NCBI RefSeq assembly: GCF_023015615.1
Contig: NZ_JALKAJ010000001.1
Location: 1 to 64,000 of the forward strand
Source: Qipengyuania sp. S6317L1
GTDB lineage: Bacteria; Pseudomonadota; Alphaproteobacteria; Sphingomonadales; Sphingomonadaceae
Length of the DNA stretch: 64,000 bases
Direction of reading: 5' to 3'
Shown: piece by piece, positions 31,231 to 39,686 of the stretch
Numbering within the stretch: the stretch's first letter is position 1
Layout: the number at the start of each line of letters is the position of its first letter
The notes under the pieces: model-generated
What the model was told of the DNA's origin: nothing
The model's input: the letters and a program-made list of their open reading frames with translations, nothing else
The model's database searches: none
Made by a program: the position numbers and the translations under genes

Positions 31231-31258
31231 GGTCTTCTCCAATGGTGAACCCGGACAA

Positions 31259-31750
31259 TCATGCGTGAACCGTGGCCCCACTGCCCGGGCGTTGAGTGGG
31301 TGACGGGATTAGGGAAGGACGCTGCGGTCCGATGGGGGTGCGCGGTGCAACGCGCACAGAGGCAGAACTTGGCGCTTTGGTGGTAACTTGCGGGCAGCGA
31401 AGGCAGCTTTGCGTGCCGTTTTCGGCAAACCAGCGGCAGGTGGCGCGCAGCGTGCAAGCAGGCGCTACATCCACCACGGGCTGCAATTGTTCGAGGATCG
31501 CCTTGCCAAGCCCGCATCCCCCGTCGCGCCACTGGCCACAGCCACTGTTCGCGCAAGGGGCCGAAAAACGCAGCGCATGGCCGGGGTCAATTCCAAGCTC
31601 GTCAGCATCGAAATCATCGGGAAGCTCTGCGCCCTTGTGAGTATAGGCAACCTGCGCCTCGCCATCCTCTTCGAGCACCACGCCAAGAAGCTTTGCCTCG
31701 GGATGATCGAACGGCGCGCTGGGGCAATCGAGCTGCGGTTCTTCGGACAT
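31259..31750 (-). CDS. Cys-rich hypothetical protein beside the double-glycine peptide
   Basis: A 163-residue protein I cannot assign. The N-terminal part is acidic with one Cys (LDCPSAP). Residues about 65-120 hold eight more Cys in the blocks APCANSGCGQW, GGCGLGK, PACTLRATCRWF and QSCLRCPQV, suggesting an iron-sulfur or zinc site. The last 40 residues are Pro/Ser/Arg-rich and probably unstructured. No signal peptide, so cytoplasmic. It is the first gene of a two-gene unit with the small peptide, and could act on or with it. Confidence 0.65.
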   Translation of the reverse strand: MSEEPQLDCPSAPFDHPEAKLLGVVLEEDGEAQVAYTHKGAELPDDFDADELGIDPGHALRFSAPCANSGCGQWRDGGCGLGKAILEQLQPVVDVAPACTLRATCRWFAENGTQSCLRCPQVTTKAPSSASVRVAPRTPIGPQRPSLIPSPTQRPGSGATVHA

Positions 31751-32081
31751 TTGCGGTGTATCCTTCCCTCGAAACGGATGCGATCGGGTCGAGGAGAGAC
31801 AGTAGGCAGGCAGCGCGGCGCGGCGTATCGACCGGGTGTGCTAGTGCAAGTGTAGGGGCGCACCGGCCCGGCAGCGGCAGTCAAACTGCACCCTACGAAA
31901 AAGAGCGGCCGCAGGTCCGATGAAGGACCCACAGCCGCTCTCTTGCGACCCTTAAAGGGGGGGAAGGGGGCAGGCCGCTTTTCGTAAAGCCAACTAATAG
32001 GTCGCGGGCCGCGCGCGGCTCTATCGCTCTCATGTGCTAGTGTTCCTGATATACAGCACACAGAAAGAAAGAGCGGCCTAG
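31751..32081. other. Divergent intergenic region with a leftward terminator-like hairpin
   Basis: No gene seen in 331 bases between two divergent genes. Besides the hairpin at 31898-31941 it contains a G-run (about 31957-31970) and AT-richer sequence close to the TraB-like gene start, where promoters would be expected. A terminator inside a divergent promoter region is unusual and may indicate an attenuated leader or small RNA. Confidence 0.4.
31898..31941 (-). terminator. Rho-independent terminator-like hairpin reading leftward
   Basis: On the minus strand AGAGCGGC (31941-31934) pairs with GCCGCTCT (31909-31902), with inner GGTCC/GGACC pairs, followed directly by a T-run (31902-31898). No coding sequence on that strand lies between it and 32082 on the right. 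Confidence 0.6.
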
Positions 32082-33086
32082 ATGAACGTTATGATCAGAC
32101 CCCTCGCAATCGCGCTGGCTGGCGCTGGCCTCGCCGCAGCTACCCTCGCAGCTCCTCTCGCAGCCCAGGATCCGGCATCGCAGGGCCCTGCTTCAGATGC
32201 GCCCCTTTCCGACAACCAGATAATCGTCACCGCAAAAGCCGCTGGCGCGCCGATGTGGACGATCGAAACCGAGGCGGGCGCGGTCATCCTCGTGGGCGAA
32301 ATCCGCGCCGTCCCCAAATCGACGCCCTGGTTTCCCGACCGGCTCGAGAGTGCCACACGCGAAGCTGACCGCGTGATCGTGCGCGGCGCGCCCAAGTTTT
32401 CACCCGGCGATGTGTTTCGCCTGCTCTTTCGCGGGGGCAAGTTCACAAAGCTTCCTGATAAGGGGGTGGCTGCCGATTATCTGGACGATGCGCAGCGTGC
32501 CCGGCTCGCAAGCCTCGAGGCGGAATACGACATCGACTATGATCGTCGCTCGTTCCTGATGACCGGCTTTGACCTCCTCGCGCGGAGGCTCGACTTCGAT
32601 GATGAGACGACCAAGGACGCAACCGACATCGTGAAAAAAGCGGCGAGCAAGGCCGATGTGCCTGTCACCCGGCCAGAGCGGTTTCGCGGCGAAGACCTGC
32701 TCGACAACCTTGCAGACGCTCCGCCCACAAGCCACATCCCCTGCCTGGAAGCTGCGATGAGCGCGACCGAGGCGGGGCAAGCGATCATTCAAAAGCGTGG
32801 TGAGGATTGGCGCAGCTTCGATATTCCTGCCGTCATGGCGAACCCGCTCGAAGTGGCGCTGGGCACTTGCTGGCCGTGGGCGGACGATGAGCTTGGCGAT
32901 GAGATCCGCGGGCAATGGGTGGGCATGATTGCCGATGCGTCCGAGCAGCCGGGCGTGACGCTTGCCGTGGTGCCCTTGCGCGTATTGGCCGAGCCCGACG
33001 GCGTCCTCGACCAGCTTGAGGCGCAGAATTTCCTCATCGGCGGGCCTGACTGGCGGGGGAAGGCCGCGGCCTCTCCCGAAGGCTAA
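32082..33086 (+). CDS. TraB/GumN-like secreted protein with altered active-site motif
   Basis: A 334-residue protein with an N-terminal signal peptide (AIALAGAGLAAATLAAPLAAQ). The region WTIETEAGAVILVGEIRAVP followed by WFPDRLESATREADRV matches the TraB/GumN start, in which family members have a GxxH metal motif; here the His is Arg (GEIR). A second conserved His near the C-terminus is not evident, so metallopeptidase-like activity is doubtful. Function unknown. It is followed after 67 bases by a hydrolase gene. Confidence 0.72.
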   Translation: MNVMIRPLAIALAGAGLAAATLAAPLAAQDPASQGPASDAPLSDNQIIVTAKAAGAPMWTIETEAGAVILVGEIRAVPKSTPWFPDRLESATREADRVIVRGAPKFSPGDVFRLLFRGGKFTKLPDKGVAADYLDDAQRARLASLEAEYDIDYDRRSFLMTGFDLLARRLDFDDETTKDATDIVKKAASKADVPVTRPERFRGEDLLDNLADAPPTSHIPCLEAAMSATEAGQAIIQKRGEDWRSFDIPAVMANPLEVALGTCWPWADDELGDEIRGQWVGMIADASEQPGVTLAVVPLRVLAEPDGVLDQLEAQNFLIGGPDWRGKAAASPEG

Positions 33087-33153
33087 CCCTTGCTCTTGCG
33101 GCGCAGGTCTGCATTGTAGGTTGCCGGAAGAAACCAAAGGAACCGCTGCACCC

Positions 33154-34080
33154 ATGCCCACCATCACCACGCCCAACACAGGCATCGAACTTTTTTACGA
33201 AGACCACGGTGATCCATCGCGCGAAACGATCCTGCTGATCATGGGACTAGGCGCGCAGATGACCTTGTGGCCCGATGAACTGGTCGAAACGCTGGTCGGG
33301 CACGGTTTTCGCGTCATCCGATATGACAACCGCGACATTGGCCTTAGCCAGAAGTTTGAAGGCGCAAAGCCGCCAAAGCTAGCCTGGCAGATCATTCGCC
33401 AGAAGATCGGTTGGCCCGCCAAGGTGCCCTACACGCTGGAGGCGATGGCCGATGATGCGGTTGGCCTCCTGACCGCTCTGGACATCGGGAAGGCGCATAT
33501 CGTCGGGGCCAGCATGGGCGGCATGATTGCGCAGCTTACCGCGATCAATCATCCCGAGCGCCTCTTGTCGCTCACCTCGATCATGTCGACCACCGGCAAC
33601 AGCTCGCTTCCCGTGGCGGAAAAACACGCGATGGACGCGCTTGTTGCTCCGATCAAATCAATGGAGGAAGACGATCTGGTGGCGCACGGCCTTAACATTT
33701 CGCGCAATATCGGATCGCCCGGATATCCTGCGGACGATGAGCGCGCGAAAGAGCGTATTCTCGCGACCATCCGGCGCAGCGTCTATCCCGCAGGGCTTCC
33801 GCGGCAACTCGCGGCGATCATCGATGATGGCTGCCGCCGTTCGCGCCTCGCAAGTGTGACCGCTCCAACGCTCGTCCTTCACGGAGAGGGGGATCCGCTG
33901 GTCAAGCTTGAAGGTGGTCAGGATACGGCAAAACATATTGCGGGGGCCAAGCTCGTCACCATTCCGGGGTGGGGCCATGATCTGCCGATCGAGCTGATCG
34001 AGCCATTGGCAGGGCACATCGCCGATCACGCCCGCGCGGCGAGCGAGAAGGCGCCTGAATCAGCCCCAGAGCCAGCATAG
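33154..34080 (+). CDS. Alpha/beta hydrolase
   Basis: A 308-residue cytoplasmic hydrolase. Landmarks are LLIMGLGAQMTLWPDEL, RYDNRDIGLS, the nucleophile elbow VGASMGGMIAQL, and the catalytic His in PGWGHDLP. The oxyanion region with GLGAQ resembles haloperoxidase-like and aclacinomycin methylesterase-like hydrolases. The start ATG 33154 is set by similarity to the family start; a longer frame would overlap the TraB-like gene. Substrate unknown. Confidence 0.82.
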   Translation: MPTITTPNTGIELFYEDHGDPSRETILLIMGLGAQMTLWPDELVETLVGHGFRVIRYDNRDIGLSQKFEGAKPPKLAWQIIRQKIGWPAKVPYTLEAMADDAVGLLTALDIGKAHIVGASMGGMIAQLTAINHPERLLSLTSIMSTTGNSSLPVAEKHAMDALVAPIKSMEEDDLVAHGLNISRNIGSPGYPADDERAKERILATIRRSVYPAGLPRQLAAIIDDGCRRSRLASVTAPTLVLHGEGDPLVKLEGGQDTAKHIAGAKLVTIPGWGHDLPIELIEPLAGHIADHARAASEKAPESAPEPA

Positions 34081-34609
34081 GGGCGGGCTAGCAGCAACAA
34101 TATTGCAAGCCCGTTTGCGAAAGATTCAAGGATTGATTCACATGATTCAATCACCAAATTTTTCTTCACAGATTCACTTTGGGGGTTGCGGAAGTCGCGA
34201 CTCAAGCTTTTCCGGCGCTTCGCTGCACTGCAACATAAATATGTGATCGGGTTCGGTGCAGAATCATAGTTAAAAGGCCGTTGACCCGATTCCGCTTCTG
34301 ATTCACTATCTGGTGGTTCGGTTCGCAATGGACCCCCAAATTGTAGTGCGCATCCTCGCTTTCAGGCACGCTCCCGGGCATTAGGCACAAGGGGCGGCAC
34401 GGGGAAGGAGTCGCTGCGAACGGGTTTTTTGAGGGCTGATCGAGACGGTTTGAAGGGACTGCCTGTGCGTGCGCTTGCTGTGAGTGTGCCTGCGCAAAAC
34501 ACGGGCAAAAGATGTCGATAACACGGTGCGGAACAGAATCGGAACAAATGAGCTTTTGCGCTATACGGGTCAAAAGCTCCCGATTCGAGTGAAATAGAAC
34601 GGGGCGATC
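34081..34609 (+). promoter_or_regulatory. nrdA upstream region with a dense GANTC (CcrM-site) cluster
   Basis: 529 bases without a gene. GANTC sites begin at 34123, 34135, 34144, 34171, 34199, 34261, 34288, 34300, 34408, 34536 and 34582: eleven in 464 bases, nine of them within 182 bases. Chance expectation is about one per 256 bases, lower in GC-rich DNA. Many sit in a longer TGATTCA(C) context. GANTC is methylated by CcrM in alphaproteobacteria and read by GcrA at cell-cycle promoters, so cell-cycle control of nrdA is inferred. No NrdR box was confidently found. Confidence 0.65.
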
Positions 34610-36628
34610 ATGGAATTTAAAGCGGGTGACGAAGTGCTGAATGAAGCAGAAGGCGTTGACGTGGCCGACACACAGGAAAAGGCAAGCACGAATGCAGGTA
34701 AGGCTGTGACAATGGAAAAATCCGACAAAGGCAGCGACGCTCTTATCGCGGAGAAAAGCGCAGAAGCGCTGGGCAACGCTGTGGCAAGCGCGGCCAAAGC
34801 TGCCGCAGATGACAGCAAGAAGGTCAACGACCGCCGCTTCGATATCCAGATCGACGAAAGCCGCGATGCCAACCTTACCGAGTTCGGCAAGGAAACGCTG
34901 ACCGACCGCTACCTGCTGCCCGGCGAAAAGTATCAGGATCTGTTCGCGCGCGTGGCCGATGCCTATGCCGACGATGCCAAGCACGCGCAGCGGCTTTATG
35001 ACTACATCTCGAACCTGTGGTTCATGCCTGCAACGCCGGTGCTGTCCAATGGCGGCACCAGCCGGGGGCTACCGATTTCGTGCTATCTCAACTCGGTGAG
35101 CGACAGCCTCGACGGGATTGTGAACACCTGGAACGAAAACGTGTGGCTCGCCTCCAAAGGCGGCGGCATTGGCACCTATTGGGGCAATGTGCGCGGCATT
35201 GGCGAGCCTGTGGGCCTCAACGGCAAGACCAGCGGCATCATTCCGTTCGTGCGGGTGATGGATTCGCTCACTCTGGCGATTTCGCAAGGCTCGCTGCGCC
35301 GTGGTTCGGCTGCGTGCTATCTCGATATCTCGCACCCGGAGATCGAGGAATTCCTCGAAATCCGCAAACCCTCTGGCGACTTCAACCGCAAGGCGCTGAA
35401 CCTGCACCACGGCGTGCTGCTCACCGATGACTTCATGGAAGCGGTGCGCGACGGGGCCGAGTTTGAACTGAAATCACCCAAGACCGGCGAAGTGCGTGGT
35501 AAAGTCGATGCGCGTTCGCTGTTCCAGAAGCTGGTCGAAACCCGCCTCGCAACGGGCGAACCTTACATCGTGTTCAACGACACGGTGAACCGCATGATGC
35601 CAAAGCACCACCGTGAGCTTGGCCTCAAGGTTTCGACCTCGAACCTGTGCTCTGAAATCACTTTGCCCACCGGCATTGACCACCTCGGCAATGACCGCAC
35701 GGCTGTGTGCTGCCTTTCATCGCTCAACCTTGAAAAATGGGATGAGTGGAACGGCGACAAGCAGTTCATCGAAGACGTGATGCGGATGCTCGACAACGTG
35801 CTTCAGGACTATATCGACCGCGCACCGCCGGAAATGGCGCGCGCGAAATACTCTGCCATGCGTGAGCGTTCGGTCGGCCTTGGTGTGATGGGCTTCCACT
35901 CCTTCCTGCAATCGAAGGGGCTTGGCTTTGAAAGCGCGATGGCGAAGGCCATGAACCTTAAAATGTTCAAGCATATTCAGGCGAAAGCTTCGGAAGCCTC
36001 CATGCTTCTGGCGCAAGAGCGTGGCCCTTGCCCCGATGCGGCCGACATGGGCGCGATGGAGCGTTTCAGCTGCAAGATGGCAATTGCGCCAACCGCCTCG
36101 ATCTCGATCATTTGCGGCGGCACCTCTGCCTGCATCGAGCCGATCCCGGCGAACATCTACACCCACAAGACGCTCTCGGGCTCTTTCATCGTGAAGAACC
36201 CCTATCTTGAGAAACTGCTCGACAAGAAGAGCAAGAACTCGACCAATGTGTGGAACTCGATCCTTGAAAAGGGCGGCAGCGTCCAGCACCTCGATTTCCT
36301 CACCGCCGAGGAAAAGGCGAGCTTCAAGACCAGTTTCGAGATCGACCAGCGCTGGCTGCTCGAATTCGCAGCCGACCGCAGCCCTTATGTCGATCAGGCG
36401 CAATCGCTGAACCTGTTCATCCCGGCTGACGTCGACAAATGGGACCTTATGATGCTGCACTTCCAGGCGTGGGAGAAAGGCATCAAGTCGCTTTATTATC
36501 TCCGCTCGAAATCGGTCCAGCGCGCAGGCTTTGCCGGAGGCGTTGAAGCCGACAACACGGCGGACGCGGCAAAATTCGAGCTGAGCGCCGAGCAAACCGA
36601 CTATGAGGAATGCTTGAGCTGCCAGTAA
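34610..36628 (+). CDS. nrdA: Ribonucleoside-diphosphate reductase, alpha subunit (class I)
   Basis: Catalytic subunit that makes deoxyribonucleotides, 672 residues. The catalytic barrel begins around residue 95 (LTDRYLLPGEKYQDLF) and includes PISCYLNSVSDS, SNLCSEITLPT with an active-site Cys, the radical-pathway and substrate loop PTASISIICGGT, YYLRSKSVQ, and a redox Cys pair at the tail (ECLSCQ). Residues 1-90 are low-complexity and acidic, with no recognisable ATP-cone. The partner nrdB is 6.3 kb downstream rather than adjacent. A strong terminator follows. Confidence 0.93.
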   Translation: MEFKAGDEVLNEAEGVDVADTQEKASTNAGKAVTMEKSDKGSDALIAEKSAEALGNAVASAAKAAADDSKKVNDRRFDIQIDESRDANLTEFGKETLTDRYLLPGEKYQDLFARVADAYADDAKHAQRLYDYISNLWFMPATPVLSNGGTSRGLPISCYLNSVSDSLDGIVNTWNENVWLASKGGGIGTYWGNVRGIGEPVGLNGKTSGIIPFVRVMDSLTLAISQGSLRRGSAACYLDISHPEIEEFLEIRKPSGDFNRKALNLHHGVLLTDDFMEAVRDGAEFELKSPKTGEVRGKVDARSLFQKLVETRLATGEPYIVFNDTVNRMMPKHHRELGLKVSTSNLCSEITLPTGIDHLGNDRTAVCCLSSLNLEKWDEWNGDKQFIEDVMRMLDNVLQDYIDRAPPEMARAKYSAMRERSVGLGVMGFHSFLQSKGLGFESAMAKAMNLKMFKHIQAKASEASMLLAQERGPCPDAADMGAMERFSCKMAIAPTASISIICGGTSACIEPIPANIYTHKTLSGSFIVKNPYLEKLLDKKSKNSTNVWNSILEKGGSVQHLDFLTAEEKASFKTSFEIDQRWLLEFAADRSPYVDQAQSLNLFIPADVDKWDLMMLHFQAWEKGIKSLYYLRSKSVQRAGFAGGVEADNTADAAKFELSAEQTDYEECLSCQ

Positions 36629-36645
36629 GGCTCCTCGACAAGCAC

Positions 36646-36686
36646 AAAGACCCCCGCCAGGCCCAGCGCTTTGGCGGGGGTTTTTG
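36646..36686 (+). terminator. Rho-independent terminator of nrdA
   Basis: CCCCCGCCA (36651-36659) pairs with TGGCGGGGG (36672-36680), followed by TTTTTGTTT; flanking A and T bases extend the stem. Confidence 0.9.
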
Positions 36687-36798
36687 TTTCTCTTGTCTGT
36701 TTGCCTCGGGGCTTTGACGTAGCTTGGCGGCAAAGCCTGCCTAACGCTGTTGGCGTACACTTTGCGTTCGCCCGCCGTTACAGGAGACCCCCCGCGCC

Positions 36799-37164
36799 AT
36801 GTTCGCCAGCAGAGCTTCCGCTGCCCGAGATTTCGAGCGCAGCCAGATCAGCGCCGTTGGCACGTGCAAGACCGCGCGCGGACAGGAATTCGAGATCGAA
36901 TATCGCGATATCTCGCAAGGGGGATGCCGCGTCGATGATCTGGTTGGCGGGATGAGCCTCGGCGCGCATGTGAGCCTTTTTATCGAAGGGACCGGACCAA
37001 TCCGCGCCGAAGTCGCGTGGCGACAGGGTGACCGCGTGGGTTTGGAATTCTTGCAACTTTTGCCTGACCGGGTTTACCGCCACCTCATCAGACAGGAATG
37101 GGACCTTGCTCGCCGCGCGCCGCTCCTGGATGGACGGGTCTATCCGGTTCGCCGGATCATCTGA
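36799..37164 (+). CDS. PilZ-domain protein
   Basis: A 121-residue protein with a single PilZ domain. The c-di-GMP motifs appear as RDFER (RxxxR form, residues 10-14) and DISQGGCRV (DxSxxG form). PilZ proteins bind cyclic di-GMP and adjust motility, polysaccharide or other outputs. No diguanylate cyclase or partner gene adjoins it. The start follows GGAGACCC; it is separated from nrdA by the terminator. Confidence 0.78.
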   Translation: MFASRASAARDFERSQISAVGTCKTARGQEFEIEYRDISQGGCRVDDLVGGMSLGAHVSLFIEGTGPIRAEVAWRQGDRVGLEFLQLLPDRVYRHLIRQEWDLARRAPLLDGRVYPVRRII

Positions 37165-37246
37165 CGCGAGGGAGCAAAGCACCACCCCCCTCGCACTTCC
37201 CTGAAAAATGTGTCACGCTTCCTTCTGTCGCAGGAGGAGAGGGCTG

Positions 37247-37432
37247 ATGGCACCGGAAATTTGGATCGGAATTGCAGGAACGATTTTCCTGTTGGGCTTC
37301 ATCATCAACGGACGGCGCCTGTCGCGCGGACCCGAAGGGCACAGCGCCAATGCGGGGCGCCTGCACATGGCGATGGGCGCGATCACCTTGCCATTCATGT
37401 GGCTGGCGGTTGTCGCAGCGGCCAGCATGTGA
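37247..37432 (+). CDS. Small two-helix membrane protein
   Basis: A 61-residue protein with two hydrophobic segments (WIGIAGTIFLLGFIING and MGAITLPFMWLAVVAAA). The start is well supported by AGGAGGAGAGG just upstream. It precedes a small lipoprotein by 13 bases and may be cotranscribed with it. No family recognised. Confidence 0.65.
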   Translation: MAPEIWIGIAGTIFLLGFIINGRRLSRGPEGHSANAGRLHMAMGAITLPFMWLAVVAAASM

Positions 37433-37445
37433 GCAAGCGCTCATC

Positions 37446-37733
37446 ATGAAAGCCACCCGAATTCTCATCACCGCTGCGCTCGCTCTCGCGTTGTCTGCAT
37501 GCGCCAGCCAGATTGACGCAGGCGTCAGCACCGAGCCGGACACGCCCGGTTTCCTTTGGGGGGTATGGCATGGCTTCATCTTCCCGTGGAGCTTCATCGG
37601 CTCGCTCTTCAGTCCCGACATCGCGGTCTATGCCGTGCCAAACAAAGGGGGCTGGTATGACTTTGGCTTCTTCCTTGGCGTGACCGTTTTGGGCGGGGGC
37701 AGTTTCTTTGGCTCAAAGAAGAGCAGGGACTGA
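37446..37733 (+). CDS. Small lipoprotein with C-terminal membrane segment
   Basis: A 95-residue protein with a lipobox signal peptide (LALSAC). The rest has two aromatic, hydrophobic segments (FLWGVWHGFIFPWSFIGSLF and FGFFLGVTVLGGGSFFG). This pattern matches small bacterial proteins of unknown function often annotated as hypothetical lipoproteins. It sits 43 bases before the GntP permease. Confidence 0.68.
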   Translation: MKATRILITAALALALSACASQIDAGVSTEPDTPGFLWGVWHGFIFPWSFIGSLFSPDIAVYAVPNKGGWYDFGFFLGVTVLGGGSFFGSKKSRD

Positions 37734-37776
37734 CGCTGCAAGAGAGAACAGAACAATTTGAAACGGGAGCGAGGCA

Positions 37777-39132
37777 GTGCTCGGAATACTTGGATTGCTC
37801 GCAGGGATCACCCTGCTCATTTGGCTTGCGCTTCGTGACGTCAACATCATCTTTGCCTCGGTCCTCGGGGCGATATTGGTCATTCTCACCAACGGCCTGC
37901 CCTTTGCCGAAAGCCTGACGCAAAGCTTCCTGCTGTCAGACCTCGGCGCGTTCACCTTTGCCGGGCGGTTCTTCCTGCTGTTTGCAGCAGGCGCGGTGTT
38001 CGGCAAGATCATGGGCGATGCCCACGCGGCGACCTCTGTGGCGATGGCGCTGGTGCGATTGCTTGGCGCTCACCGCGCGCTCTGGATCATCGTCCTTGCC
38101 TGCGCGCTTCTCACCTATGGGGGCGTGGTGGTGTTCGTGGTGATCTTCGCCTCCTATCCGCTGGGCTTGAGGCTGATGAAGGAGGCCAACATTCCCAAGC
38201 GCCTGTTCTGCGGCGCGCTTGCGCTTGGCGCGGGGACATTCACGCTCACCGCGCTTCCCGGCACGCCTTCAATCCAGAATGTCATTCCCACGCTTGCACT
38301 TGGCACCGACCTGTTTGCAGCGCCCGTGCTTGGCCTGTTCGGCGGGGCGATCATGTTCGTTGTCGGCATGATCTATCTGGAACGCGAACGCGTGAAGGCG
38401 GCGGCTGCTGGCGAAGGGTTTGAGGCAGGGCCGCGCGATGTCATCCCTGATTTGACAGAGATCGAGAAAGACGTGCCGCACCCGCTGCTCGCGGCCTTCC
38501 CGCTGGTGCTGGTGATCGCGACCATCCTCGCCCCGCGCCTGGCACAAAGCGCCGGAATCGAGGCCGCCTGGGTCAGTTTTGCCAGTTCGCAGCCGATCTT
38601 GTGGCCGTCGATGGCTCTGATCTTTGCAAGCGTTGTCGCTGTGCTTGTCTTCCCGCTGGTGCGCAAAAACCCGTTGCAGATCATGGGAACGGGTACGCAG
38701 GATGCGATCCTTCCGCTTATGGCGACCGCCTCGGTGATCGGATTTGGCGGGGTGGTTGCACAAACGCAGGGGTTTGCCTTGTTCACACAGGCAGTCGTCG
38801 GCTCGGGCCTCCCGCCGCATCTCTCTGTCTTTGCTGCCTCCAGCACGGTGGCCGGGATCACCGGCTCATCCTCTGGCGGATTGCAGATCTTCATGACCAC
38901 GCTGGCCGAGCCGTTTCTGGCGCTGGGCCTCGATCCGGAAGAGCTTCATCGCCTGGCCGCCATGGCAAGCGGCGGTCTCGATTCGCTCCCGCATTGTGGC
39001 GCGGTCATCGCGATGCTGACCATCACCCAACTGACCCACCGCCAGGCGTATAAGGACGTGTTTGTGGTGACGGTGCTGGTGCCGATCCTTGCAACGCTGG
39101 CGGCGACGGGTCTTGCGATGGGGATGGGTTAG
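37777..39132 (+). CDS. GntP-family permease
   Basis: A 451-residue proton symporter with about 12 membrane helices. Family blocks include LLFAAGAVFGKIMGD, GGVVVFVVIFASYPLG, LTALPGTPSIQN and GSSSGGLQIFMTTL with SGGLDSLPHCGAVI near the end. GntP relatives import gluconate, D-serine, citrate or related acids; the substrate cannot be read here. The start is GTG at 37777 with GAGCGAGG upstream. Its stop overlaps that of the convergent membrane-protein gene by four bases. Confidence 0.85.
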   Translation: MLGILGLLAGITLLIWLALRDVNIIFASVLGAILVILTNGLPFAESLTQSFLLSDLGAFTFAGRFFLLFAAGAVFGKIMGDAHAATSVAMALVRLLGAHRALWIIVLACALLTYGGVVVFVVIFASYPLGLRLMKEANIPKRLFCGALALGAGTFTLTALPGTPSIQNVIPTLALGTDLFAAPVLGLFGGAIMFVVGMIYLERERVKAAAAGEGFEAGPRDVIPDLTEIEKDVPHPLLAAFPLVLVIATILAPRLAQSAGIEAAWVSFASSQPILWPSMALIFASVVAVLVFPLVRKNPLQIMGTGTQDAILPLMATASVIGFGGVVAQTQGFALFTQAVVGSGLPPHLSVFAASSTVAGITGSSSGGLQIFMTTLAEPFLALGLDPEELHRLAAMASGGLDSLPHCGAVIAMLTITQLTHRQAYKDVFVVTVLVPILATLAATGLAMGMG

Positions 39133-39674
39133 AAACCCATCGCGCTCCAATAAAGCGCGTAAAATGCCGCCCATCCCATGAAGAAGGCGGTCCACACCGG
39201 CCGCTTACCAAAGCGTTGCACCATGCGTGGACCAGCCCAGCCTGCGACAAGAGCGACCAGCACGAAGCGCGGCAATCGCGCGATGATTGAGGCAAGGGCG
39301 AAGAGCGCCAGTGCACCGGTCCCTGCGCCCGTTGACCCCGCGGCAAGCGCGTAGAGTTTGTAGGGAACGCCTGAAAAGCTGCCGATAGTCATCGCGATCA
39401 TGCCGCCCAGCGCCCAATCGTCATGCGTTTGCGCGACAAGCGCGGCGTCAATGCCGGGAAGGACAAGCATGAGCTCGATCACATCCTTGGGATGGGTGCT
39501 CGCCCACAGCCACAAGGCCGCGCCGCCAAGGGCCGCCGACACCGCCGCAACCAATGCAGCGAGCATTGCCTTTCGGACACCGCTCCTGATGCCGAGCGCC
39601 ATGATGGGCACATCGGCGACGATAAAGAACAGGACCGCTTCGGCAAAAGCCCAGATGGCGACAAGCGCGATCAT
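39129..39674 (-). CDS. Membrane protein, YqaA/DedA-like, in phospholipid operon
   Basis: A 181-residue protein with four or five hydrophobic segments, including AIWAFAEAVLFFIVADVPIM at the start. The segment SFSGVPYKLYALAAGSTG is reminiscent of YqaA/SNARE-associated membrane proteins, which relate to DedA lipid scramblases. It is the last gene of a four-gene unit (CDP-alcohol transferase, PlsC, CdsA, this protein), 12 bases after cdsA, so a role with membrane lipids is plausible. Confidence 0.65.
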   Translation of the reverse strand: MIALVAIWAFAEAVLFFIVADVPIMALGIRSGVRKAMLAALVAAVSAALGGAALWLWASTHPKDVIELMLVLPGIDAALVAQTHDDWALGGMIAMTIGSFSGVPYKLYALAAGSTGAGTGALALFALASIIARLPRFVLVALVAGWAGPRMVQRFGKRPVWTAFFMGWAAFYALYWSAMGF

Positions 39675-39686
39675 CGCGGCGACAGC

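Noticed and set aside
34081..34609. NrdR box before nrdA
   Set aside because: Only a short CAATATTG palindrome near 34098 was seen; it does not match the paired 16-base NrdR boxes well enough.
34202..34984. 260-residue minus-strand frame spanning the nrdA promoter and start
   Set aside because: Covers the GANTC array and the conserved nrdA 5' end in antisense; no ribosome site or family.
35717..36760. Long minus-strand frame opposite nrdA
   Set aside because: Antisense shadow of conserved nrdA and runs through its terminator.
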